A stretch of DNA of 6,347 nt from Planctomycetaceae bacterium (GCA_031283825.1 JAITAZ010000603.1:1-6347), one strand, 5' to 3'; numbered from the stretch's first letter, positions 1 to 5,758 are shown. Translations and numbers: made by a program. The notes: generated by a model from the sequence alone, not told the origin.

Positions 1-20
1 CTTGCAGGACTTAGTAATTC

Positions 21-79
21 GGGGGACTTTACCGTATGCTAAAGCATACGGTTAATAAAGTGTCGTCCCTAGCGGGACT
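21..79. repeat. Compound hairpin repeat, possible REP-like element
   Basis: A perfect 9-bp stem (ACCGTATGC at 31-39, GCATACGGT at 44-52) has a TAAA loop. It is enclosed by ACTTT (26-30) pairing with AAAGT (57-61). A second small stem follows, GTCCC (65-69) with GGGAC (74-78) around TAGC. It lies about 100 bp past the stop of the minus-strand permease gene. No run of T follows the stem on either strand, so it does not look like a standard intrinsic terminator. A dispersed palindromic repeat is more likely, but only one copy is in this window. Confidence 0.6.
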
Positions 80-111
80 GAAAAATCTACAACTCAAAGA
101 AAATACAATGC

Positions 112-138
112 TGTTAAAAATATTCCACTGATATATTA
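112..138. repeat. 27-bp direct repeat, copy A
   Basis: These 27 bases begin TGTTAAAAAT and end TGATATATTA. They recur without mismatch and in the same orientation at 6182-6208, about 6.07 kb away. Weaker similarity (AAAATC, then AA) continues about 12 bases to the right in both copies. Both copies sit at the 3' end of a minus-strand gene: copy A is 33 bp past the permease stop, and copy B contains the stop codon of the partial gene. Function unknown. Confidence 0.8.
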
Positions 139-171
139 CGAAAAATCAAATATTCTTCCCTAATACTACAA

Positions 172-1257
172 CTAATTATTTTCTGGTTTTGCTGATATTA
201 TTACGCCGTAAATTGTCAGCATTAAACCAGTCATAACAATAAAATTTATTGGCTCTTTGAAAAACAAAAAACCTATCGCTGATAGTAAAATCATCTGACT
301 TACGGCAATCAACGACGCTTGAACCGCCGACGTCATTCTTAGACCTTGTATCTGACAAAAAAATCCGATCACATTACTCAATCCAGCTACAGGAATAATA
401 TACCACGCAACCATTGGCGCATTATAAAATCCGCCGATTCCGCTCTTCAACCAAATACACGCTCCAAAAATCAAAATGCCGATCCCAAGAATTATACACA
501 TCATCAATGTTACAGGAAACGGCGCATAACGACGAATTCGATTTAGTTTTCCGTCGTCGTTTAACTCTATTTCTTGCGAAGGTAAATCAAATCCCGCCCA
601 TTTAGTAAATTGAAACGATTGCCATACGCTGCTTGCGTCATTCCAATACTTACTCGCCGTATAACGCAGTAACACGACATAAATTGAATACGCAATTCCG
701 GCAACCACCGCGCCGCCCGAAATCAAAATAAATAAAACTCCGCCGCGATGACCGCCGCCAGAATTTGTCAACTCTTTACCAACGCTAAGCAACACAACCG
801 CTACTATCAATATAAAAATCGCAAACTGACGACGACGCGATAAAAAATCGCCCAAAAAATACTTGCCCATTATCGCAACGCCAATAAGAGTAGATGACTG
901 TATCAACGGAACTGTAATAATTAAACCAACTATCGCATATCCCAATATCTGAAAATGCGCGCCAATAAGCTCGCAAATTATCGCCGCCACAATTACATAA
1001 ATAATCAAACGACGAGATATACAACGAAATCGTCCCTGAAAAAAACGCAAAAAACACCAAGGCAATAAAAGACAAAATCCTAACAACTCCTTATAAAATA
1101 ATATCCAATCAGGATCAATCGGATAGTCCGTAAGAAATCGCATTGTCGTATTCGATAATCCATAGAAAAAAGTAGATAAAAACGCAAACGCCGTTCCAGA
1201 CCAACTCTCGCGACACGACGATACGGACATTACTGTTACCTGATTTGTTGACGACAT
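172..1257 (-). CDS. DMT/EamA-family inner-membrane transporter, substrate unknown
   Basis: A 361-aa polytopic membrane protein with about ten hydrophobic segments, near residues 21-42, 51-72, 84-105, 107-130, 144-160, 172-197, 249-270, 281-306, 311-333 and 337-355. This is the 5+5 layout of the drug/metabolite transporter superfamily. The segment 332-336 (FFKEP) resembles the Glu-Pro hallmark near the end of EamA repeats, and FLGDF at 134-138 occupies the matching place in the first half. A polar insert of about 45 residues (about 202-247) separates segments 6 and 7 and is longer than the usual hinge. No canonical Shine-Dalgarno precedes the Met at 1255-1257. Met10 (1228-1230), preceded by AGG, is a plausible alternative start. 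The gene stands alone, with repeat-rich spacers on both sides. EamA proteins export or import amino acids, nucleotide sugars and other metabolites, and nothing here fixes the substrate. Confidence 0.85.
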   Translation of the reverse strand: MSSTNQVTVMSVSSCRESWSGTAFAFLSTFFYGLSNTTMRFLTDYPIDPDWILFYKELLGFCLLLPWCFLRFFQGRFRCISRRLIIYVIVAAIICELIGAHFQILGYAIVGLIITVPLIQSSTLIGVAIMGKYFLGDFLSRRRQFAIFILIVAVVLLSVGKELTNSGGGHRGGVLFILISGGAVVAGIAYSIYVVLLRYTASKYWNDASSVWQSFQFTKWAGFDLPSQEIELNDDGKLNRIRRYAPFPVTLMMCIILGIGILIFGACIWLKSGIGGFYNAPMVAWYIIPVAGLSNVIGFFCQIQGLRMTSAVQASLIAVSQMILLSAIGFLFFKEPINFIVMTGLMLTIYGVIISAKPENN

Positions 1258-1414
1258 TAGTTGTGTAGGTGTATAGTTGTAGTAGGAAAAGGAATAGGTG
1301 TTAAGGATTAAGGAAAATAGAATTTTAAAGTTGCTACTAAGGTTGTTTTTTGAGGAAAAAAATTTAGGTTAAAAATAAGGTAATCGAAAAGTAACAAAAT
1401 ATCATTGAAATAAA

Positions 1415-1622
1415 GTAACCATTCACGGAATTTTTTATTTTTTTATCGAAAAAATAAAACGTGAATATTTACAAATTAATAATTGTAGAGACGCAATGCC
1501 TTGCGTCTCATTGTTGGCTTAACCTAAATTCGATCAAAAGATCGCATAGAGACGCAAAGCATTGCGTCTCTACATTGGGTTTAGCAATTCAAATCCGAAT
1601 TTAAAAACCCGTGAACGGTTAC
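1415..1622. mobile_element. 208-bp MITE-like element with IS66-type ends and 8-bp target duplication
   Basis: The left end is GTAACCATTCACGG (1415-1428). The right end is CCGTGAACGGTTAC (1609-1622), its reverse complement with one mismatch in 14. GAAATAAA directly abuts both ends (1407-1414 and 1623-1630), an exact 8-bp repeat of the kind made by transposase-driven insertion. There is no coding capacity, so any movement would need a transposase supplied elsewhere. Known of the family: IS66 elements have ends starting 5'-GTAA and make 8-bp target duplications, and both hold here. Assignment to an IS66-derived MITE is an inference, since no transposase is present. The interior carries the double hairpin at 1484-1574. 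A second element with the same ends is at 5817-6118. Confidence 0.7.
1484..1574. repeat. REPIN-like double hairpin (GAGACGCAA repeats)
   Basis: Two hairpins lie side by side. The first has stem GAGACGCAA (1488-1496) with TTGCGTCTC (1501-1509), loop TGCC. The second has stem TAGAGACGCAA (1547-1557) with TTGCGTCTCTA (1562-1572), loop AGCA. The outermost 16 bases (1484-1499 and 1559-1574) are also perfect reverse complements, so the whole block can fold as one long hairpin. Between them is a third small stem, CGATC-AAAA-GATCG (1531-1544). Two inverted REP-like units around a spacer is the architecture called REPIN. Similar GTAGAGACGC palindromes are common in intergenic DNA of several bacterial phyla. 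Confidence 0.75.
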
Positions 1623-1794
1623 GAAATAAATTACGCGAAATCATTAAAATTATTGTTACAAAAAATAAAACTTCATAAATATGACTGCAATCAAAACTCG
1701 CCGTAATAAATTTCAGAAAAACCGAAATCTAAAGTGTAATGAGTATATTCAATCGCAGTTTTTAGGGACATCTCTAAAAATTCAATTTTTATTA

Positions 1795-1885
1795 AAACCG
1801 CGTAGCGGTTTCTCAAAATAGCGATGGGTAAAAATTCGCTAGAATTTTCACCCATCGCTATTTGGGAGTTGTCCATACGGGACAA
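1795..1885. repeat. Cluster of three hairpins, including a 22-bp near-perfect stem
   Basis: First: AAACCGC (1795-1801) with GCGGTTT (1805-1811), loop GTA. Second: arms 1816-1837 and 1842-1863, 22 bases each, complementary at 21 of 22 positions, loop GCTA; each arm contains the AAATAGCGATGGGT core. Third: TTGTCC (1869-1874) with GGACAA (1880-1885), loop ATACG. The long stem is the dominant structure of this spacer. It is not followed by a T-tract on either strand. A 64-codon open frame on the minus strand (1691-1885) is simply these repeats read through and is not called as a gene. Confidence 0.7.
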
Positions 1886-1898
1886 GTTTGATGTCTTG

Positions 1899-2030
1899 AG
1901 GGAACATCTAAAAACCTCATGTAAAATTTATTTTTATTAGGATCGCGGTCGTCTCGACCGCATATTTAGGCGTTGGTCATGCAGGCGGGACGCCCGCGTT
2001 CCTTCTAAAATTAGTTTTTAGAAGTTCCCT
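1899..2030. repeat. 132-bp block bounded by 17-bp inverted repeats, with internal hairpins
   Basis: The left boundary is AGGGAACATCTAAAAAC (1899-1915). The right boundary (2014-2030) is its reverse complement with 16 of 17 bases matching. Inside are GCGGTCG-TCT-CGACCGC (1945-1961) and GCGGG-ACG-CCCGC (1985-1997), both much richer in GC than the surroundings. CTTCTAAAA/TTTTAGAAG (2002-2024) overlaps the right boundary. No clear target duplication flanks it. A related fragment, TCTTGAGGGAA followed by TCTAA, occurs at 1894-1911 and again at 5693-5709. It has no coding capacity and is probably a small dispersed or MITE-like repeat. Confidence 0.55.
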
Positions 2031-2049
2031 TGATTCAAATTAAAATTTT

Positions 2050-2072
2050 CTCGGTGTGTTCTCAGTGGTTAA
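2050..2072 (-). repeat. Degenerate AACCACAGAGAACACAGAG-type repeat, minus orientation
   Basis: Read on the minus strand this is TTAACCACTGAGAACACACCG followed by AG. It aligns with TTAACCACAGAGAACACAGAG at 5726-5746 with a few mismatches. It is short, lies just downstream of the murB stop, and is in the opposite orientation to the better preserved copy. This purine-rich intergenic repeat type is widespread in environmental bacterial genomes, and its function is unknown. Confidence 0.5.
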
Positions 2073-2104
2073 AAATGAATTTTTAGAGATTATTTTTAGT
2101 TGAA

Positions 2105-3016
2105 TCACCATATTCTTAAAGCCGGTTCTAATTCGATGTCAGTTTTCTCTAAAATTCTGTCTTGAACTAGTTGAATCAGACGTTTTATATTTTCGCCGAT
2201 ACTGTGTTCATTATTTTTTTTATCGTTGTCGTTTTGTTCTATTACGATGAAATTAGAATTATTTTCGCTAATTGTTGCGCTGCCGATTCGCGTTCCTTTT
2301 AAGTTAACTTGATCAATCAAATCGCTTGCAGACGCTCCGGTTTTCGTACTGTTAAAAGCCATTGCCGCCCGCGACTCTCCGCATGGTTGTTGCGATTTCC
2401 GAACAATCCAAAATTTTTGCATTCGTTTTGATAACTCTAATTCGTCCCCCAACTCTAATCGGAAAGTTGCCTCAAGAATTATTCCCGTGTCAAGACTGCT
2501 CGACCTATAACCAAACGTAATTTCACTTTTCGATAACACAGAAATCGTGCCGTCAAGATTCGCAACCCGCACGCTCTCGACCCATTGTCCGATATTATCA
2601 TTTCGCGTTCCGGCATTATCGCAAAGTGAACCGCCAACTGTTCCGGGTATTCCGATCAATCCTTCGATTCCGCCCAAGCCTATCGTAACTGCTTCCGTAA
2701 TAAGCTGAACCAACTTAACTCCAGCGCCGGCAGTTATAAACGGTTCAGACTTTGATACCCGCTTTTTGATTCCAGAAAACGCCGGTTTGTTAAGCGAAAT
2801 CACAACTCCCGCAATACCGTTGTCCGGCGCTAAAATATTCGCCCCCGCGCCTATTGCGCGAATCGACAAATTCTTACGACGACAACTTTCCAGCAACGAT
2901 AATAATTGCAACTCCGACTCCGGCTCGGCGAAATACTCTACCGTACCGCCAACCCCAAGCCGCGTATAATCCGACAAACGCACATTTGACCGGACAAATG
3001 ATCGAAATTCATCCAT
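2105..3016 (-). CDS. murB: MurB-family UDP-N-acetylenolpyruvoylglucosamine reductase, catalytic residues altered
   Basis: 303 aa, normal for type II MurB. This cytoplasmic flavoenzyme uses NADPH to reduce UDP-GlcNAc-enolpyruvate to UDP-MurNAc in peptidoglycan synthesis. Visible family features: TRLGVGGTVEYFAEP (18-32); FAD-binding IGAGANILAPDNGIAG (55-70), with Ala59 where Ser is usual; GIEGLIGIPGTVGG (116-129) and NAG (134-136); Tyr170-Arg171 in FGYRSSS; LKGTRIG (239-245); NFIV (255-258); and C-terminal ELEPALRIW. Odd points: aligned to the usual QP...AGSVFKNP motif, the proton-donor Ser is Met219 and FKNP reads FNST. The usual His before NF is Asn253. The C-terminal catalytic Glu is Ala299. 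The frame is open throughout, so this is divergence rather than a frameshift. It starts 16 nt after greA stops, with AGAGG at 3026-3030 as ribosome-binding site. Family membership is secure, but full MurB activity is doubtful. Confidence 0.88.
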   Translation of the reverse strand: MDEFRSFVRSNVRLSDYTRLGVGGTVEYFAEPESELQLLSLLESCRRKNLSIRAIGAGANILAPDNGIAGVVISLNKPAFSGIKKRVSKSEPFITAGAGVKLVQLITEAVTIGLGGIEGLIGIPGTVGGSLCDNAGTRNDNIGQWVESVRVANLDGTISVLSKSEITFGYRSSSLDTGIILEATFRLELGDELELSKRMQKFWIVRKSQQPCGESRAAMAFNSTKTGASASDLIDQVNLKGTRIGSATISENNSNFIVIEQNDNDKKNNEHSIGENIKRLIQLVQDRILEKTDIELEPALRIW

Positions 3017-3032
3017 CGTCTAAAACCTCTAC

Positions 3033-3506
3033 TCAATTGTAACTTATCTCCAATATCGTAAACTCCAAAACACGATTAGGAACCTGAACCGTTACGACGT
3101 CGCCTTTTTTCTTGCCTAAAAATCCCTGCGCCAACGGACTCGTTACCAAGATTTTACCTTCGTCGTAATCTTCTTCGCCTGCGCCGACGAGCGTGTATGT
3201 TTCCGCTTTTTTCACGCCGGTTTTCATTACTTTTACAGTCGCGCCGAATCGTACCTCGTCTTGAGGCAACGTAGATGTATCAATAATTGTCGCGCGGCCA
3301 AGTTTACCTTTCATCTCGTTGATCCGAGCTTGTAAAAGTCCCTGACTTTCACGCGCTCCATGATATTCTGCATTTTCTTTTAAATCGCCTTCAGCGCGAG
3401 CATTCGCTAATCTTTCAAGAATAATCGGCATCTCCTCTGTTTCAAGACGCTCTACTTCCGCTTTTATTTTGTTATATCCCTCGCGGGTCATTGGAATTGA
3501 ATCCAT
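3033..3506 (-). CDS. greA: Transcription elongation factor GreA
   Basis: 157 aa, the usual GreA length. The protein enters the RNA polymerase secondary channel and stimulates cleavage of backtracked transcripts. Residues about 8-75 form the antiparallel coiled-coil domain. Its tip, [15 protein letters not shown] (39-53), keeps Asp41 and Glu44, the acidic residues that position the catalytic metal. The C-terminal FKBP-like domain (about 80-157) has the signature [18 protein letters not shown] (121-138). The start is well supported by AAAGGAG at 3514-3520, 7 nt before ATG. murB follows after 16 nt, so the two are probably co-transcribed, with greA first. No promoter could be fixed, though an AT-rich interrupted palindrome lies about 90 bp upstream (3595-3637). 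Confidence 0.97.
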   Translation of the reverse strand: MDSIPMTREGYNKIKAEVERLETEEMPIILERLANARAEGDLKENAEYHGARESQGLLQARINEMKGKLGRATIIDTSTLPQDEVRFGATVKVMKTGVKKAETYTLVGAGEEDYDEGKILVTSPLAQGFLGKKKGDVVTVQVPNRVLEFTILEISYN

Positions 3507-3594
3507 ATAAAATCTCCTTTACGGCGATTGCCGCAAATCGTTAATATAAACCGTTATCAAATTAGAAAACGTTACGAAAATTCGTCCGGCAAAA

Positions 3595-3637
3595 ATTACA
3601 AAAATTGATCTTTATCAAAAACGATAAAATTTGTAAT
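3595..3637. promoter_or_regulatory. Interrupted palindrome upstream of greA
   Basis: Nested inverted repeats: ATTACAAA (3595-3602) with TTTGTAAT (3630-3637), enclosing TTTATC (3611-3616) with GATAAA (3623-3628). It lies 88 bp upstream of the greA start codon, where an operator or promoter element would be expected. In DNA this AT-rich such symmetry can arise by chance, so a regulatory role is only a suggestion. Confidence 0.25.
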
Positions 3638-3824
3638 ATTCGCCAACTATGCCAACGCGAATTTTCAATTTTCAAAAAAAACCGCTATCGGCTGCTCGCT
3701 AATTTTTGTAACGATAATTGTACTGTTGAAAATTTTAACTAAAAAATTGCCGTCTGTTAATTAGCGGCGGCGATTAAATTAGGTAATTGTGTGGTTATTA
3801 ATTTTATAAAATTTCAAAGGAATT

Positions 3825-3857
3825 TTTATAATAGTCCCGCAGCGGCGGCATTATAAA
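3825..3857 (+). promoter_or_regulatory. Hairpin containing a TATAAT box, upstream of the sigma-like gene
   Basis: TTTATAAT (3825-3832) pairs with ATTATAAA (3850-3857) around a GC-rich centre, in which CCGC (3837-3840) can pair with GCGG (3845-3848). The left arm includes a perfect TATAAT at 3827-3832. Seventeen bases upstream is TTATAA (3804-3809), matching a -35 box at 4 of 6 positions. If used, this would give a leader of about 130 nt for the plus-strand gene at 3968, with the hairpin at or near its 5' end. Confidence 0.3.
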
Positions 3858-3967
3858 TTATTGTAACGATAAATTAATTTCATAATATCGCCCCATTCGG
3901 GATAATAAAAATATTCAAGCGGAATATTAAAAAAATACGCCGCCAACTAAACGCTAGGAAAATTATT

Positions 3968-4282
3968 ATGTCAATAACTGAACTTGATCGCGAACTTTTG
4001 ATTCGATGTCTTGATGAGCAGCCGCGCGCGTGGGAAGATTTCGTCGATAGATTTCTTGGACTCGTATTACATATTGTCGATTACACCGCAACAAACCGCG
4101 ATATACGAATCAGCATTGAGGATCGCAATACGTTATGCGAAAGCGTTTTCGCGGCTATCGGACACGACAACTTCAGGCTATTACGAAATTTCAGTGAGCG
4201 AAGCAGTCTGACAACTTATCTCTCTGTTGTTGCAAGACGAATAGTAATTCGCACGCTGATGAATCAGACCTATCAAGAATGA
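3968..4282 (+). CDS. Short sigma-70 region-2-like protein lacking region 4
   Basis: 104 aa. Residues 20-94 resemble sigma-70 region 2: PRAWEDFVDRFLGLVLHIVDYT (19-40) matches region 2.1 and DRNTLCESVFAAI (52-64) matches the following helix. NFRLLRNFSERSSLTTYLSVVARR (68-91) corresponds to regions 2.3-2.4, the part that contacts core polymerase and the -10 element. The protein stops at residue 104, and no region 4 helix-turn-helix is encoded in any frame of the 320 bp downstream. A region-2-only protein could not recognise a -35 box in the usual way. It may be a regulator, an atypical sigma factor or a decayed gene. AGGA (3956-3959) lies 8 nt before ATG and supports the start. It is monocistronic and convergent with rplT. 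The wording of the motifs resembles planctomycete sigma-like proteins, from memory only. Confidence 0.75.
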   Translation: MSITELDRELLIRCLDEQPRAWEDFVDRFLGLVLHIVDYTATNRDIRISIEDRNTLCESVFAAIGHDNFRLLRNFSERSSLTTYLSVVARRIVIRTLMNQTYQE

Positions 4283-4602
4283 TAACAAGACAAATTTAAA
4301 ATCGCATTCGTTAAACGCATTTTAATTTAAACTGTTCGCACTTTAATTTTCGGTCGAAATTCATAGTGCGGGTTGTATAAAATTTGACAATTCTCATTGC
4401 CGAATTTCGCGGCTTCAGATGAAAAATACGTAAACGTTAAATTGTTTTTTTTGCGTCGATAAGTCTTGTTATATTTAATCGAATTTTGTCTGTTCCGCGT
4501 AATTTACATATTCAAGACTGGACGTTACGCGATATTGTTGTCTGTTGTTTTTTTGTCGGGTGATTTTTTGTACGAAAATTATGGTCTGTTGAATTTGCGG
4601 CG
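4283..4602. other. Convergent spacer between the sigma-like gene and rplT
   Basis: 320 bp with no confident gene. A weak stem at 4298-4323 (AAAAT-C-GC with GCATTTT, one bulge) has A/T runs on both sides and could be a feeble bidirectional terminator. No strong intrinsic terminator is visible for rplT. On the minus strand, 4327-4503 is open for 58 codons and reads like protein (for example ILYNPHYEFRPKIKV near its end), but it has no ATG or TTG and only a GTG close to the stop. It is either noncoding or a gene remnant. GTCTGTT occurs three times on the plus strand (4488, 4540, 4584) without obvious meaning. Confidence 0.55.
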
Positions 4603-4977
4603 TTATTTTTTGTACCAGCTTAATTCGCCTAATGATTTTTTTACGACTCCGACGATTTCGCCGAAAGTTTTTGGATCATTGACTGCCATTTCAGCTAAAG
4701 TTTTTCGGTCTAAGTTAATATTTGACGCTTTTAATCCGCAGATAAATTCGCTGTATCTCAAACCGAGATTTCGAACTGCGGCGTTGATTCGCGTTATCCA
4801 GAGCGAGCGGAAGTCTCGTTTTCGCACTCGTCTATCGCGTGTTGCGTAGCAGTTTGCGCGTACTATTGTTTCTTTGACTGTGCGAAGTAATTTACCTCTA
4901 CCGCCGTGAAAACCTTTTGCTCTTTTGAATAATCGTTTTTTGGACTGCCGACGTGCGGCTCCGCGTGTTGTTCGCAT
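4603..4977 (-). CDS. rplT: 50S ribosomal protein L20
   Basis: 124 aa, a few residues longer than the E. coli protein because of a C-terminal tail (GELSWYKK). L20 binds 23S rRNA early in large-subunit assembly and in several bacteria represses its own operon. The basic N-terminal extension (1-40: [20 protein letters not shown] and on) is followed by the conserved [20 protein letters not shown] (44-63), [20 protein letters not shown] (64-83) and [16 protein letters not shown] (87-102). The start is clear: AGGAG at 4987-4991 lies 9 nt upstream of ATG. The second residue is Arg, where many homologues have Ala or Pro. It lies 186 bp after rpmI on the same strand, in the usual rpmI-rplT order but with a wider gap than normal. 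pheS, often next downstream in other bacteria, is absent. Confidence 0.97.
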   Translation of the reverse strand: MRTTRGAARRQSKKRLFKRAKGFHGGRGKLLRTVKETIVRANCYATRDRRVRKRDFRSLWITRINAAVRNLGLRYSEFICGLKASNINLDRKTLAEMAVNDPKTFGEIVGVVKKSLGELSWYKK

Positions 4978-5050
4978 GTTAAATATCTCCTATTTATCTT
5001 ATCAAGTTTATCAAGCGACCTTAAAATTGCGTCAACCTTTGAAATCGCGA

Positions 5051-5069
5051 ATCGACTTTAGGGTCGATA
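5051..5069 (-). promoter_or_regulatory. Small stem and shared motif in the rpmI-rplT gap
   Basis: ATCGAC (5051-5056) pairs with GTCGAT (5063-5068) around a 6-base loop. The stretch ACTTTAGGGTCGATA (5055-5069) recurs, minus one T, upstream of rpmI at 5461-5474. Here it ends 77 nt before the rplT start codon. Ribosomal protein operons often carry autoregulatory leader structures, and a motif shared by the leaders of both genes would fit that, but I cannot match it to a known L20 leader. Confidence 0.3.
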
Positions 5070-5163
5070 GATTTTGAAGGGGCGTCAAATAATTAAGGTA
5101 ATTGAGCGTGAATTGTTTATTTGGAATTTCTAAAACGTAATTTATTGTCGTTATGAAATAAAA

Positions 5164-5364
5164 TTATTCACCCGGCGCGAGTGATAGCACGATTTTTGCC
5201 GTTTCGGTTTTACTTGCGACAGTTGTTCCGCGAAGTTGTCGTCGTTGTTTTTTTGTCAATCGGAAAGCGAGATGGCTTGTGCCGCTATGACGATGTTTTA
5301 CTTTACCGTTTGCGGTCAATTTGAATCGTTTTTTGATTCCTTTATGTGTTTTTTGTTTAGGCAT
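5164..5364 (-). CDS. rpmI: 50S ribosomal protein L35
   Basis: 66 aa, the normal L35 length. It is a very basic protein bound to 23S rRNA in the large subunit. The family signature is intact: MPKQKTHKGIKKRFKLTANGK (1-21), then KHRHSGTSHLAFRLTKKQRRQLRGTT (23-48). The start is fixed by the conserved N-terminal MPKxKTHK. The ribosome-binding site is weak, GTGAG at about 5374-5378. rplT follows downstream on the same strand. In most bacteria infC precedes rpmI, but here the upstream 840 bp is a repeat-bearing spacer with no IF3 gene, and the next gene is unrelated. Confidence 0.97.
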   Translation of the reverse strand: MPKQKTHKGIKKRFKLTANGKVKHRHSGTSHLAFRLTKKQRRQLRGTTVASKTETAKIVLSLAPGE

Positions 5365-5460
5365 TTAACTGGTCTCACTAAATTTTTGTCGCCGTGTTTT
5401 GAATTTCGGTAAAGCGGTAAAATTGATGTCTTTTATGAATATATTATTATCGAGATTCTA

Positions 5461-5474
5461 ACTTTAGGGCGATA
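5461..5474 (-). promoter_or_regulatory. Second copy of the ACTTTAGGG-CGATA motif, upstream of rpmI
   Basis: ACTTTAGGGCGATA matches 5055-5069 except for one missing T. On the minus strand, in the sense of the genes, it reads TATCGCCCTAAAGT and ends 96 nt before the rpmI start codon, comparable with the 77 nt separating the other copy from rplT. The stem seen at the rplT copy is not preserved here, which weakens the case for a shared RNA structure. Confidence 0.25.
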
Positions 5475-5725
5475 TAAATTGATTTAACGGGTTAATATTT
5501 TCTTTACGTGTAATGGTTAAAATACCGAGTGTTGCGATTTTTCAAATTTATGTAACGATATTTCTCGGATGTTTCAGAATTGACCAAAACACAAACGAGC
5601 GGTAATTGTACACGAGAAACCAAAACGAAAAAGGGGGGACAATAAAGACCCAATAGTTTGAAATCTGGTGATTGACGACTCAAAAGACTCTCTCTTGAGG
5701 GAATCTCTAATCATTCGTTTTTTCA

Positions 5726-5758
5726 TTAACCACAGAGAACACAGAGTTCACAGAGAGA
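5726..5758 (+). repeat. AACCACAGAGAACACAGAG-type intergenic repeat
   Basis: The segment runs TTAACCACAGAGAACACAGA and continues GTTCACAGAGAGA. It is internally repetitive (CACAGAG three times at roughly 10-11 base spacing). A degenerate inverted copy is at 2050-2072. Purine-rich repeats of this form are familiar from intergenic DNA of many environmental bacteria. No function is assigned. Confidence 0.6.

Larger units (their letters stand above)
1258..2104. other. Gene-free repeat mosaic between the permease gene and murB
   Basis: No credible gene lies in these roughly 850 bp. It holds the permease upstream region (1258-1406, AT-rich, no confident promoter), a MITE-like element with its target duplication (1407-1630), three adjacent hairpins (1795-1885), an inverted-repeat-bounded block (1899-2030) and a degenerate AACCACAGAG-type repeat (2050-2072). 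A 14-nt inverted pair, ATCTCTAAAAATTC at 1770-1783 and GAATTTTTAGAGAT at 2077-2090, brackets most of the second half, so the repeats appear nested. The only open frames are translations of the repeats. Confidence 0.8.
3507..3967. other. AT-rich divergent spacer between greA and the sigma-like gene
   Basis: 461 bp with no credible gene. It must hold the promoters for greA (minus) and the sigma-like gene (plus). Visible structure is an interrupted palindrome at 3595-3637, a hairpin around a TATAAT at 3825-3857, and two copies of TGTAACGATA (3707-3716 and 3862-3871). AAAT-rich tracts dominate, interrupted by short GC-rich patches such as TTAGCGGCGGCG (near 3760) and GCAGCGGCGGC (3839-3849). Confidence 0.7.

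Noticed and set aside
21..61. Intrinsic terminator for the permease gene
   Set aside because: The stem is strong but lies over 100 bp past the stop and has no T-tract on the minus strand, so it is kept only as a repeat.
1681..1821. 46-codon open frame, plus strand, starting at ATG 1681
   Set aside because: No ribosome-binding site, it runs into the AAACCGC hairpin repeat, and it has no recognisable motif.
1691..1885. 64-codon open frame, minus strand
   Set aside because: It is read through three adjacent hairpins and other repeat units. Its initiation site is inside the repeat and there is no protein-family signal.
4282..4472. Inverted pair ATAACAAGAC (4282-4291) and GTCTTGTTAT (4463-4472)
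   Set aside because: A 10-bp AT-rich match 170 bp apart, with no other structure between, is plausible by chance.
4466..4849. 127-codon plus-strand open frame with a TTG start
   Set aside because: Most of it is antisense to rplT, which is unambiguous on the other strand. There is no supporting ribosome-binding site.
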